This document shows positions 1 to 11,500 of a stretch of DNA of 64,000 nucleotides, piece after piece. Position 1 is the first letter of the stretch, and each line of letters opens with the position of its first letter. Made by a program: the position numbers and the translations under genes. Source of the DNA: Echinarachnius parma (taxonomy: Eukaryota > Echinodermata > Echinoidea > Clypeasteroida > Echinarachniidae); assembly GCA_037951105.1 (NCBI GenBank), contig JBAMJV010003060.1:1-64000 (forward strand). Reading direction: 5' to 3'. The notes under the pieces are model-generated. The model ran no database searches and was not told where the DNA came from. It saw only the letters and a list, made by a program, of their open reading frames with translations.

Positions 1-256
1 TGCCGAGAGAATGGGCATAGCTGCTCGATGCTATGAAGGGCAGGAAGTGCGATTTATCAGGCAGTGACTTGGTAAAAAATGGGGGAAATGGGAACCTGAC
101 ATGGTCTCACGACCTACAACAAAAACTACTCGTCCAAAATTACTGTTCTGGGTATCGTTTTTTTATTGGAAAGGACACCATATCCGATGGACATAATCAT
201 TCTGTTACTATATTTTGGGAAGGGCCCGGTTCCGTTTTTGTTGGGCCACCCTGTAT
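1..256. mobile_element. Right half of a TA-flanked MITE, family F1
   Basis: The segment ends in the inverted terminus GGGCCACCCTGTATA. It matches the right half of the fuller copy at 971-1730, including the shared internal stretch starting near TCCGATGGACATAAT. The left half lies outside the window. No coding capacity is seen; short open frames here are unrelated to any protein I recognise. Confidence 0.8.
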
Positions 257-970
257 AATGGCGTAACGCGCTACTTGATATAGTCGACCAGGGAACCAGT
301 GGCGTTGCTACGGGGGCATGCATGTGCCCCCAAATAGTTTGTAAATATCAATAAAACACGTAGGGGAACTCTTGTGAAAAAAAAAATGAAATACAAAAGG
401 TGGTGATGTGCCCCAATACCGTAATTCGCTGGCCCCCTTTAATCAGTCGGACCACACTACGCCATTTGTACCGAGTGATCTACTTTGGCTGAACAAACGG
501 TTTCGCAGAACTTTAATGTATTATTGTCCTGTTTATGTTATCATACTTGGTAATTTCTGGTTGATTGGCTAACCTTTTGAAATCAAAATAATATACAGTT
601 AACATATTTTTAAATAAGGCTATCATTGTCCTTAACGTCGCCTTGTTCAAAATATATATCCAATAACAGGCCCGTATATAGCCATGGGGCGCATCCCCCC
701 CATATTAAGAAAGGTTCACTTTGTATCGGCCTTGGCCATCTAAACCAGTGGTTTTGGGCAACAATCGGTCTTGTTGACGACCCCCCCTGCTTATACACAA
801 CCAAACAAGTGGTATCGGACTCGGCCTCGATTTTTTCCCGCGACGGACGAACCCCCTCCCCCCCGCTTACTCGAGTCAACCAGTGGTCTCGGTCTCGTTT
901 TGGTAAATTGCGCACCCCTTTGAAAATAAACAAAATCCTGGCTACGGGCCCTGCAATAATAATATGTCTA
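257..970. other. Non-coding stretch, no gene recognised
   Basis: AT-rich sequence with short C and A runs. Two overlapping open frames on opposite strands (626-1075 and 610-933) lack any family resemblance and splice context. I see nothing else that can be supported. Confidence 0.6.
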
Positions 971-1730
971 TACAGGGTGCCCCCCCCCCCAAAAAAAAAA
1001 AAACGGAACGGGGCACTTCCCGAAATAAAGTACCAACATGTTTATGTCCATCGGATAGGGTGTCTTTTCCAATGAAAAACGATACCAAGAACAGTAATTT
1101 TGGTCGTGCAGTTTTTATTTTAGGATGCCGCGAGTGAGACCATGGGGTAGGGGCCCGATTACGGACCAGCGACATTTACCATGGACATTAGCAACATTGG
1201 CTCTAACTCATTGTCAATAGAATTGCGTAAAATTAACATAACGTAGCAGAGCACACATTCCACCTTTACTCATTCATCTGTAAAGGATTACACAAGCATA
1301 TTTAGAGATCAGTGGAACTAGGTCTGGTCCTGGGTCATGATCGTGCTCTCGGCCACAGGTCAGGTACCAATTTTTGTCAATTTTTACCTAGTCGGCGCCA
1401 GTTAATAAGCATTCCCTGTCCGTAATACCATTGATCGACCATGCCTATTCTCTCGGCACACGACTGAGTGCACACTAACAATGGCGTGCGTTATCTAAGC
1501 TATGAAAGGCGGTACGTGCGATGTATCAAGCACTGGCTTGTTAAAAATTGACAAAAAAGAGAACCTGACATGGTGTCACTCACAGCGCTCTAAAACAAAA
1601 ACTACACGACCAAATTGACTGTTCTTGGTTTCGTTGTTCATTTGAAAAGACACCCTATCCGATGGACATAATACATTTGTTACTGTATTTTGGGAAGTGC
1701 CCCGTTCCGTTTTTTTGGGGCCACCCTGTA
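971..1730. mobile_element. TA-flanked MITE, family F1 (about 760 bp)
   Basis: Terminal inverted repeats read TACAGGGTG...AACGGAACGGGGCAC on the left, with the reverse complement on the right ending in CCACCCTGTA. Both ends are flanked by TA, as expected for a Tc1/mariner-type target site. There is no transposase frame, so it is non-autonomous. Further copies lie at 1-256 and 36921-37450. The left terminus has an expanded C run followed by an A run. Confidence 0.85.
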
Positions 1731-2043
1731 TACAGAATAATGATTTTGCTATAGTATTGGGCAACATTTTGCACATGAAACGTGCTTCTTCATGTGGCAG
1801 AAGCACGTACATTTCGCGGAATTATCACACAAAGGTTACACGAACGAATAAACAAAATGTGATAATTGTACTTGACTGCGCGATTTACATGATACAGATA
1901 AGATTCATACCGCTTTGATACAATTTCTCTACCAGGAATTTGTGTTCAACTGTTCATATTGAAATCATGATAATAATGTTTAAGTCTTCTATGTGTATGT
2001 GAACGATGCTCCCCAGGGAGTGGATATGGTGCACACAATGTGT

Positions 2044-2124
2044 CAGTGGCGCCGATTCCATCCGAAAACACAATTCATTGGGGGAGGGCAATGCATTGTG
2101 TTTGCGGTGGAATCGGCGCGCCTG
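2044..2124. repeat. Imperfect hairpin, arms of about 36 bp
   Basis: GCGCCGATTCCATCCG on the left is matched by CGGTGGAATCGGCGC on the right across an 8-base G-rich loop. The flanking 50-100 bp also show weak inverted similarity, so this may be the core of a decayed foldback element. Between it and 2707 I see only AT-rich intron sequence. Confidence 0.7.
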
Positions 2125-2707
2125 CAATGTGTGCTGGTTTGCATCGTATCCTATCACCCGGGTAATACTATCATTGCAAAGCACTTAGGAGATGATAATC
2201 GATCATATTAGGCTCTATATAAATCGAGTATATTATTATTCGATAGAAAGAAAGTATCCGCACCATTTCGTTTCTATTATAGGTATCATAACAGATATAA
2301 ACACGAAACTTCTGACAAGACTTGTTAAGCTTTTAAAGAAAGCGCAAACTTATTGATGAAAAAACAAAAACAATCAAACAAACAACCGAAGAAACGAACA
2401 AACAAAAAAATCGATACAAATACAATAATCAATTAGTATAGTAAGCCAAACATCTAAACGGACGAATACAATTTATGATGAACAAATAAAGCGGCATAAT
2501 TATTAAATGATGGTGAATTCTCCGGCTCTTGATGGTTAGTTTTGTTTTGTTGGGGAGAAGGGGGAGAAGGATTTGGGGTATTGCAAACAATTGCAATCAT
2601 ACTACTATAAGGCATGATTTTAAAATTTGTGAAATCTAATTTTACCGATTTCCTGAATTTATCGATGTTTTTATTTTATTTTTTAATTATTGTTTTTCCT
2701 ATTATAG

Positions 2708-4519
2708 GGCGTTATCCAGCACGATCAGGGGTGTATTCTGCAACCGGCGAACATCGGGTGTTCCTGCCCTGGGCCAGGACGGGACTACCACACTACGAGA
2801 TCACGATAGCAGAGGCCCTCAAGGAGGTCGGATACACCACAGGCATGGTCGGGAAGTGGCACCTGGGTAAGACAGTGACCGATAACTGGTCTTTTAACAT
2901 GTTTAAAGGGTTAGAAGTGATTTAAATTCAGTTCAGGTTTCTTTCCGACAAATATACATAAATATACAAAAGCAAATTGGTTTAGGTGCCCCAAGGAAGT
3001 ATATCTTGCATGGGGTGGGGCAACTTGAAAACTAGCTATCGTGATCACGAGGTCAGGACAGCAGAGGCTCTCAAGGAGGTCGGATATACTACATGCATGG
3101 TCGGAAAGTGGCATCTGGGTAAGTTTTGGTAGGAAAATGGCAACTTGGTGAGGCAGTGGCCGATATCTGAAGGGAAGAGTTCACGCGATCATGATAGCGG
3201 ATTATACACAGTTGTAGTAATGGGTATATTTTTGTTTTAGGAGCCGAGTAATATCCGCAATGGATTATATATTTACTATTATCGAGTAATAATTGTTATA
3301 AACTGGGCTCCAAAAGAAACTTATCACTTTTTCAGAGCGACCCTCACTAAAATCCATAGCACCAAATTGATTCATATTTAGACACAGATAAGCTATTATT
3401 CTCCTTATGAAACATATCTCAAAAATTACAAGTTTGCTTTTGCCAAAATAGAGAAAAATGTCATGGAATCACTGCAGGTCACTTTTCAAAAATCACAGAA
3501 ACTGCTCGCTGCGAACCTCCACGAAAGGCGGTCTATTCAGAACTTTCAATAGCTATTCATTAAACTTCAAAGCGGGTTATTAGACTGGCTATTGTCCGTA
3601 TAGAGCTCTGTGCCCGGAAAGCGAGCAGTTTCTGTGATTTTTGAAAAATGACCTCTTGCGATTTCACCTTATTTTATTCTTTGTTGACTAAAGCAAACTT
3701 TTTTTTTTTGGATGAGCTTGCTAAGGAGTATTATATCTATTCTATGCCCAATTATGATTACTTTGTATGCTTTGGATTTTAATGTGTGTCGCTCTGAAGA
3801 AGTGATAAGTTTCTTTTGGAGTCAAGTTTATATTCAATGTGAACATTTGATGAAAAGTAAGACAAACTGTAACATCGTCGTCGTCGTTAACATCAGCAGC
3901 AGCAGCAGCTTGGGCTTTACATGACATGGTTCTATTCAAAGCTATATGAAAAAAACATATGATAATAATCTTCTTCTTTAACATAAAAAATGTTATCACC
4001 ACCTTCGATTGTAGTTAATAACCATAAAAATAAGTATCAACTTTACTTTATAAATTCAAACATATTGAAGGAAACTGACTACAAATATTTACGACCAATG
4101 GAAAGCGTTTAAGGGGACGTCCCCCAATCGAGGATCATTGTGGCTCGATGGTTGAGCACCGGTCTATCGATCCGGAGGTTGCGGGTTCGATTCCCCGCGA
4201 AGCATTTTTTTTCTTTGCTCATTTTCATTTGACTCTCTTTTATGTGAAACCCGCAGGAATAAACAATAGTACGCGAGATGACTGGACGTACCTACCAATG
4301 AACCAGGGTTTCGATTTTGTCGGTCACTTCATCCCCTTCACCAACAGCATGGCCTGCGACAATTCAGGGGTAAGATAACAATTTATGTTGGTGGACGGTG
4401 GTGACGATGGTGGTGGTGGTCGTGGTGGTAGTGATGATGGTGGTGATGATGATGATGATGATGATGTCGGTGGTGGCGTTGATGATGATGATGATGATGT
4501 CAGTGGCGATAATGATGAT

Positions 4520-4566
<47 letters not shown>

Positions 4567-7500
4567 TGATGATGGATTGTGTTGGCGGTGAACTGGTGAT
4601 GATGATGATGTCGATGATGGGGATGATGAGAAAAATAGTGTAGTAATAGAAGTGATAGTAGCTATTTTTGTAGACTTTTGTACGTGAATTTGGATTTTAA
4701 AAGTATGGGCTTTTGTACCAGACTAAGATGTTTTACTTGTTATTGTGTTAGAGGAATAATGATGTATGATATGCCCAATGTAGAATATGTGTAATTGAAT
4801 GGTATGCTGTGCTGTATAACATTAACAGACTGAGATATTTTTCTCCATTTGAATTGGTTTGATTATTTTTGTATGCTGTAGTTTGTATATGTTTACCTAT
4901 ATGGTTATTGGTCTCATTATGAACATCATTAACTTCACCATCATCATCACCATTACCTTCAGCACATATATGTGATACCTTATCTACGAGTCAGTATTCA
5001 CTGACGAGTTGTTACCATTGATGATAATGATAGTGGTGATGATGGTGATGATGGTGGTGATGTTAATGATGTCGATGAGTATGATGCTGTGGATGATGGT
5101 GATGGTGTACATGATGCTGAAGGTAATGGTGATGATGGTGAAGTTAATGACGTAAATAATGAAACCTTCTTAATCCTTGATATACAACATACCCTACAAC
5201 TACACACATTATACATTTGTCACATACACCATTCTGCGCCCAACACACTACCAGCTCCAATTTCCCATAGACTCGCGTGTTATACCCATAGAACCATGTA
5301 CAAAAGGTTACAGTCCGTTATTCCGAAGGTTCGTTATTCCGAAGGTTCAGTTATTCCGAAGGTTCGTTATTCCGAAGGTTCGTTATTCCGAAGGTTCGTT
5401 ATTCCGAAGGTTCGTTATTTCGAAGGTTCGTTGATCCGAAAATAAAATCGGGTTCGTTATTCCGAAGGTTCGTTATTCCGAAGGTTCGTTGATCCGAAAA
5501 TAAAATCGGGTTCGTTATTCCGAAGGTTCGTTATTCCGAAGGTTCGTTATTCCGAAGGTTCGTTGATCCGAAAATAAAATCGGGTTCGTTATTCCGAAAA
5601 TTAAATCGGGCTTTTTATAATACTATAGTTTGTGTTTTGTTTATTTAATTTACAGCCTGCATTAAGCATACCCCTCCCCCTTTCCCTCCCTTGGCCAGAC
5701 CAATCAAACATTTAAGTTTATTTTATCTCTTTATATAAAATTATAGCATTATAACAAACCCAAATTCATTTTCGGATTAACGAACCCGATTTCATTTTAG
5801 GAATAGCGAACCTTCGGAATAACGAACCCTCGGAATAACGACCTTCGGAATAACGAACCTTCGGAATAACGAACCCGATTTCATTTTAGGAATAGCGAAC
5901 CTTCGGAATAACGAACCTTCGGAATAACGAACCTTCGGAATAACGAACCTTCGGAATAACGCAACAAATGTTCGGATTAACGAACCCTATTTCATTTTCG
6001 GATTAACGAACACTCAGGTATAGGAAATTTGCGTGTTCGGAATAACGAACCTTCGGAATAACGAACCTTCGGAATAACGAACCAACGTACCCGTACAAAA
6101 CCCATACTACCATTTTAAAATCCAAATTCACATGCAAAAGTATACAAAAGTGGTTACTATTACTTCTACTACTGGACTTATAATAAAAATGTCAATAATG
6201 AGGATGATGATGACGACGAAGACAATGGGTGATTTCAAGTATGGTGTTGGGGTTAGTGTTAGTGTTGAGGATGAAAAACTGCCTCTAATCTGAGCTAAAC
6301 ACCAGCTTCCAGATTAAGAGTCTAAGGTCACGAACTTTTTAATCGTGATGACCTTGTAGTAATCGATCACAGTATCGCTAGTGTTTGTCAACACCAGAGA
6401 CAAAATCACGCGAACCCCCTTAAAATGGTGACGAAAACGCTTACATGGTTACGAATTAGAGAGCAAGCCGTTATGAAGACTTACCACATACATGTATTGA
6501 ATACCATAATAAAAAAAAAACATTCAAATCATTCACTTGGTCGATACGATTTTAGTGGATATTCCCTATTTTTAGTGAAATTTGTAACTAAACTCGCAAG
6601 AAATGTGCGTGACTCTCTTCTAAAAATGCCCGCCGCGCGCGGAGACACATCGCTAGCGCTAGCGGTTTGCATAGCCGATGATGACGGCATAACTTGCAGT
6701 GGCAGCATGGTACAAGTTCCGAGTAAATACCGATAGTATGTGACATCTTCTATTATATTAATACGGTAAGCTTCAACCCCCCAAATGCCTCCCACTCGAG
6801 ATATCCTCACCCCGAGAATTCGGCGACTCCCCGACCGTCGGGATCGAAGGATATACGTTTTGCGGAGGACAATAAGGTATTCCCGAGTCGCTCTCGCCCC
6901 GTGGTCGTCCTCCAGATCGAAGAAAAGGGAAAGTCAGCAATGCGGCATTGAATATTTAAGGTGCCGAGCATTGACTAACGATTTATCGCCGTAAAATTAT
7001 TTGTAAGAATATAAATTGGAGTAGATAAAACAAATGATATATTGAGAAACCATTTTAGATATAACATGTTGCGAAACTACCCAGGTTTTGATAAATATCA
7101 ATATTTATATTACGCGGATGGTATGGTTATGATCGCTATTGCGGATTGGCATTGTGTTTGTAAGTGCATCGACGACAAAATGCGACAACTTCAATTTAGC
7201 TGCGGTTATACAACGCGCAATGGCTGTACAGCCGTGTATACACGTCGCGAGTCATCTAATCACCCCACCGAACCGCAGTTTATTTGCATACCTCACTGAC
7301 CTGCTGACCATCGTCTCTATTCGCCCTACCGTACACGATACTATAATTGCGCCAGCTTGTGGTAAGATGTATTAAGTCAGCCACGAGTGCAGTACCAGAA
7401 GAGACGCCGACGGGGTGGGGGGTGGGGGTGGGGGTAGAATGGACGGGGAGGTCTCTGCTCATTTATTATGCAATGCATGTATAAACGGCTATCATCGGGT

Positions 7501-8547
7501 TTCACAAGAATATGAACAAAATGTATACGCGGGAGAACTTAGTTTGGATATGAATTGTGTAGGGGACATGACGGGTTATGTGTCATGCAGGCAATTGAAG
7601 ACACGGGGGGGGGGGGGGGGGGTTGGGGGGGGGGGGGGCAGCGGCGAAGCTAGCAAGAACACGAACATAGTGTACTGTATCTAATTTGATACAAGCGGAA
7701 CAAATTATCGGGGGTGGGGGTAGAATGGATGGGGGAAGTATCTGCTCATAGTATGCAAATGCATGTACATGTTTCAAGGGAATATACATGTTTCACAAAA
7801 ATATGAACAAAAGTATCTGCGGGAGAACTTAGTTTATGATATGAAATGTGTAGGGGACACGACGGGTTATTTGTCATACAGGCAATTGGAGCCGCGGGGG
7901 GGGGGGGGGGGAGGGGGGAGGGGGGAGGGGGGAGCGGCGAAGCTACTTTATTAGCAAGAACACATACATAGTGTATTGTATCTATTTTAATACAAGCGGA
8001 ACAAATTATGGATCATATGAAATATGGGGGATAACTGAATAACTTTGCGTGGATACTAAATCATCATGAAGTTGTTATACATTGGCCAGATGTATCGTTG
8101 GACGGGTTGTGGGGGCGGGATTGAGTCGCCCGAGTCTATTTTGTCTTACTATTTAAATGATGACTGTGGGATATTTAGTAAAGTTTTAAAGTGGTGTATG
8201 TCATCATCGTCTTTCTCTTACAAAAACCCGCGGATTTCCGCGGGTACAGCTAGTGTTATATAGTTTGATAAAATCTGTCACGTGATCACTAGGTGTTTGA
8301 TGGCCGAGTGGGTAAGGCCGGTCGCACGTGTATCACTTACTAAGATAATTGTTAGAATTGTTAGATTGTTAGATTGTTAGAAGTGGGTTCCAGTCCCCGG
8401 TGCGGTATTTTTTTTGTTGTTGTTGCCATTATTCACAAAAAAATTCGTACAGTTTTTAACTCAATTATAAGTTCACTGTAATCAAATGTCAAAGATGTAC
8501 AAACAATTCCCAGTGTATAGATTACGTACAGGATCCTCTACGTGGAT

Positions 8548-8579
<32 letters not shown>

Positions 8580-11500
8580 GGGGGGGGGCAACAAATAATC
8601 ATCATGAATCACGATGTTTCAAATATAAACTATTGACAACATGATTCTGATCTTTCTCATTCTCATCATCGAACTGAAAAGATGTAAACTAATTTTTGTT
8701 TTAAAGTAGTAGTCATTCATAGGCTTTTTTAAAACATAGAAGCTATCGTATAATTATTTAGAAAAAAACATTATGGTTTTGAAAATAAGCTGCCTCAAAA
8801 GTCAGTAACATTTTTGCAAGAATCACAGGAATTAACCACCTCTGTATGATATTGTACATGTGGCTCGACAAGGCTGGGGGCCATTATTCCCCCCCCCCCC
8901 CCCCCCCCCCCCCCACCTCCGAGATTTGTTTTATTGCTCCAAACCGTAAAGCTCGGACCTACCGTTACTAAATCACGTTACGAAATCCCGAAAATCGCTC
9001 AATTTCGTGATGTGTGACGTACAAAACAACTGGCCAATATAGGTTTTTTCGTTCAAAATAGATACATCGTTGGTTTGGTCTGGTTTACATTTGTAGTGTA
9101 ATTTGTTTTGGTGTTCAAACAGTTAAATTATAGTTAGAAATTAAACAAACAACACAAACAATACATGCAGAAGTATAAAAACAAAGAAATAATTATGTAC
9201 ATAAAATAATTCATTATAAAAACAATAAAACACATAAGGAAGAAACTGGCTATTCCAATTTGTTTTGATGAATTATTATTCTATTCCAAAATAATGGTCT
9301 AAATAATTTATGTAATGAAAAATGTGAATATCAGATTTATGGGTAAAAATATAAAATGTATGACCTTATTTGCGTAAATTACTATAGATATTCAAATTAA
9401 TACATTCATAAAAATTAAGATTTTCATTGGGTTTATAAACTTCACTTAAGTAAAATTTCACAAATTATCTAGGTTGATACCCTTTTTACATGCTTAGACA
9501 AACGAAAACACCACCATTTCAGTTCAGAATTGTGATTTTAATGCCCACCTACCAACAGTAACACTAACACCAGCTCGATCTGTACTTGAAATGACTTTCA
9601 TTTCGATCCCTATGGAAGTTGTTATCTGTATGGAGTTTTGCGTATACATGCTCAACACTAACACTACTGGGCAGATTAGCAGACGACGCTAAACACCAGC
9701 AACCACGTGGCACTGCCGGAAGTACGAGGTCAAACCTCTAACACCAACTCATTTCAAGTACGGTGTTAAGGCTGCAGTTAGTGTTTAATAAACACTAACA
9801 CTAGCTCAACACCATCTACGATAGTATATTGCCATATCAATAAACACCGCCTGTCGGAAACGGAAGTTTGTACAACGGTGAAATCAGAGGTCATCATCCT
9901 AACACCATCCTAACACTAAGTCATTTCAAGTATGGTGTTTAAGCCCGATTTAGTGTAAACACTAACACCAGGTTTAAACACCATACTTGAAATCACCCAA
10001 TGAGGATGATGATGATGATGATGCGGATACTAATGATACGATAAAAGATTTTTCGAGGTGATTCAAGAGCTCACGATCTCACGATCTCACCCGAACCCGT
10101 TTTCTCATCCTCTTTATTTGTGTTACTCCAACAGCGGATTAAAGCCGAACCTAGCCCGGAAAAGTGTATTCTCATGAAGGAAGATGTGATCGTTGCGCAG
10201 CCGTACAACAGCACCTATCTGTCTCAGACCTTCGTAAACGATGCCCTCACCTTCATCGAGAACAATTCTGCCGATCCCTTCTTCTTCTACTACCCTCTGG
10301 CCCATCCCCACGCAGCTCTCTTCGCATCGCCCCAGTTTGCTGGCAAATCTAGGCGAGGTGAGTTTTTTTCATCTATATACCATTTTTCTAGAATTTACGT
10401 ATGTTATTTCAAAATACACGTGTATGAACGAAACAAACTAAATCAGGTATATTTCAAAGAAAGAATATAAAATTGGCCAAAGGTTTCACAGACAATATTT
10501 TACAATGTGTATTAAAATTAGCACTCAATCTAGTTTTGACTAGTCTCTCATGGAAAAAAACATTGCTCACATTTCTTTATTTGATTGACAGGTGAATACG
10601 GTGATAACATCAACGAGATGAGCTGGGCAGTTGGAGAACTACTTAATGCCCTGGAGCACCATGGCATCGCTGAGAACACCCTCGTCTTCTTCATATCGGA
10701 CCATGGACCACAGCCAGAGTACTGTGCTCATGGAGGCGATGCTAACATCCTCAAAGGTATAATTTAGAATCTGTGCAACGTACACACTTTAGGAAAGCAT
10801 AATTAAAACAAAAAGTATCCCCCCGTTCAAACGCAAACAAATAAATAAGAGGACGATTATCCCATACGAGATTAACTACTTAGACATTACCACCTGAAAC
10901 ATCATCCTTGGACAACTACTATCTGGACATATAACCACTTGGACGACTATTCCTGTACAACTCCTACCAGGACAACTATCACCGGGAGAAATACCAACTT
11001 GACAACTACCACCTGGACAACTACCCCTGGACAACTACCCCTAACAATCTACCATTTTGACAAATACACCTGGAAAACCACCTCCTGGACAACTATCCTG
11101 TGACAACTGCCACGTGAACATCTACCACCTGGACAACTAACAATACCTAGACATCTACCCCCGGACAAATACCCTATGACAACTAACCCCAGACAACTAC
11201 CCTTGGATAACTACCCCTGGACAACTACCCCCGGACAATTACCCCTAGACATCTACCTGTACATGAATACCTAGACATCTACCACCTGTACTACTTCTCC
11301 TGGACAACTACCCTAGAAATCTATCACCTGGAATAGTACTTCTTAACATATACTACCTAGACAACTACCCCTGGACAACTACCCTGGAAATCTTCCACAA
11401 GGATAACTTCTTCTTGACATATACCACCTTGACAACTAACAACACCTAGACAACTGGCCCTGGGCAATAACCCCTCGACACCTACCTGTACATGAATACC

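Larger units (their letters stand above)
6227..9998. mobile_element. 3.8-kb element with GGGTGATTTCAAGTATGGTG termini
   Basis: The left terminus starts GGGTGATTTCAAGTATGGTG, and the right end is its exact reverse complement (CACCATACTTGAAATCACCC). Sub-terminal copies of GTTAGTGTT and AACACTAACACC recur at both ends, with extra internal copies at about 9560, 9750 and 9920. Both flanks carry AATGAGGATGATGATG, which may be a duplicated or slipped target. No transposase frame is seen. Inside are a tandem duplication (7410-8010), a tRNA-like relic (8293-8410) and long G and C runs. Frames at 6425-6736 and 7042-7299 are not recognised. Confidence 0.6.

Noticed and set aside
626..1075. 149-codon frame near the left end
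   Set aside because: Overlaps MITE terminus and homopolymers; no recognisable protein.
4138..4205. Functional tRNA gene
   Set aside because: A and B boxes are good but the acceptor stem does not pair and a SINE tail follows.
4385..4591. Asp/Gly-rich open frame
   Set aside because: It is a GAT/GGT microsatellite; all frames stay open only because of the triplet repeat.
5310..6085. CRISPR-like regular array
   Set aside because: Units are contiguous without unique spacers, occur in both orientations and lie in an animal intron.
8293..8410. Functional tRNA-Leu or tRNA-Ser gene
   Set aside because: The variable region is replaced by short repeats and the ends do not pair.
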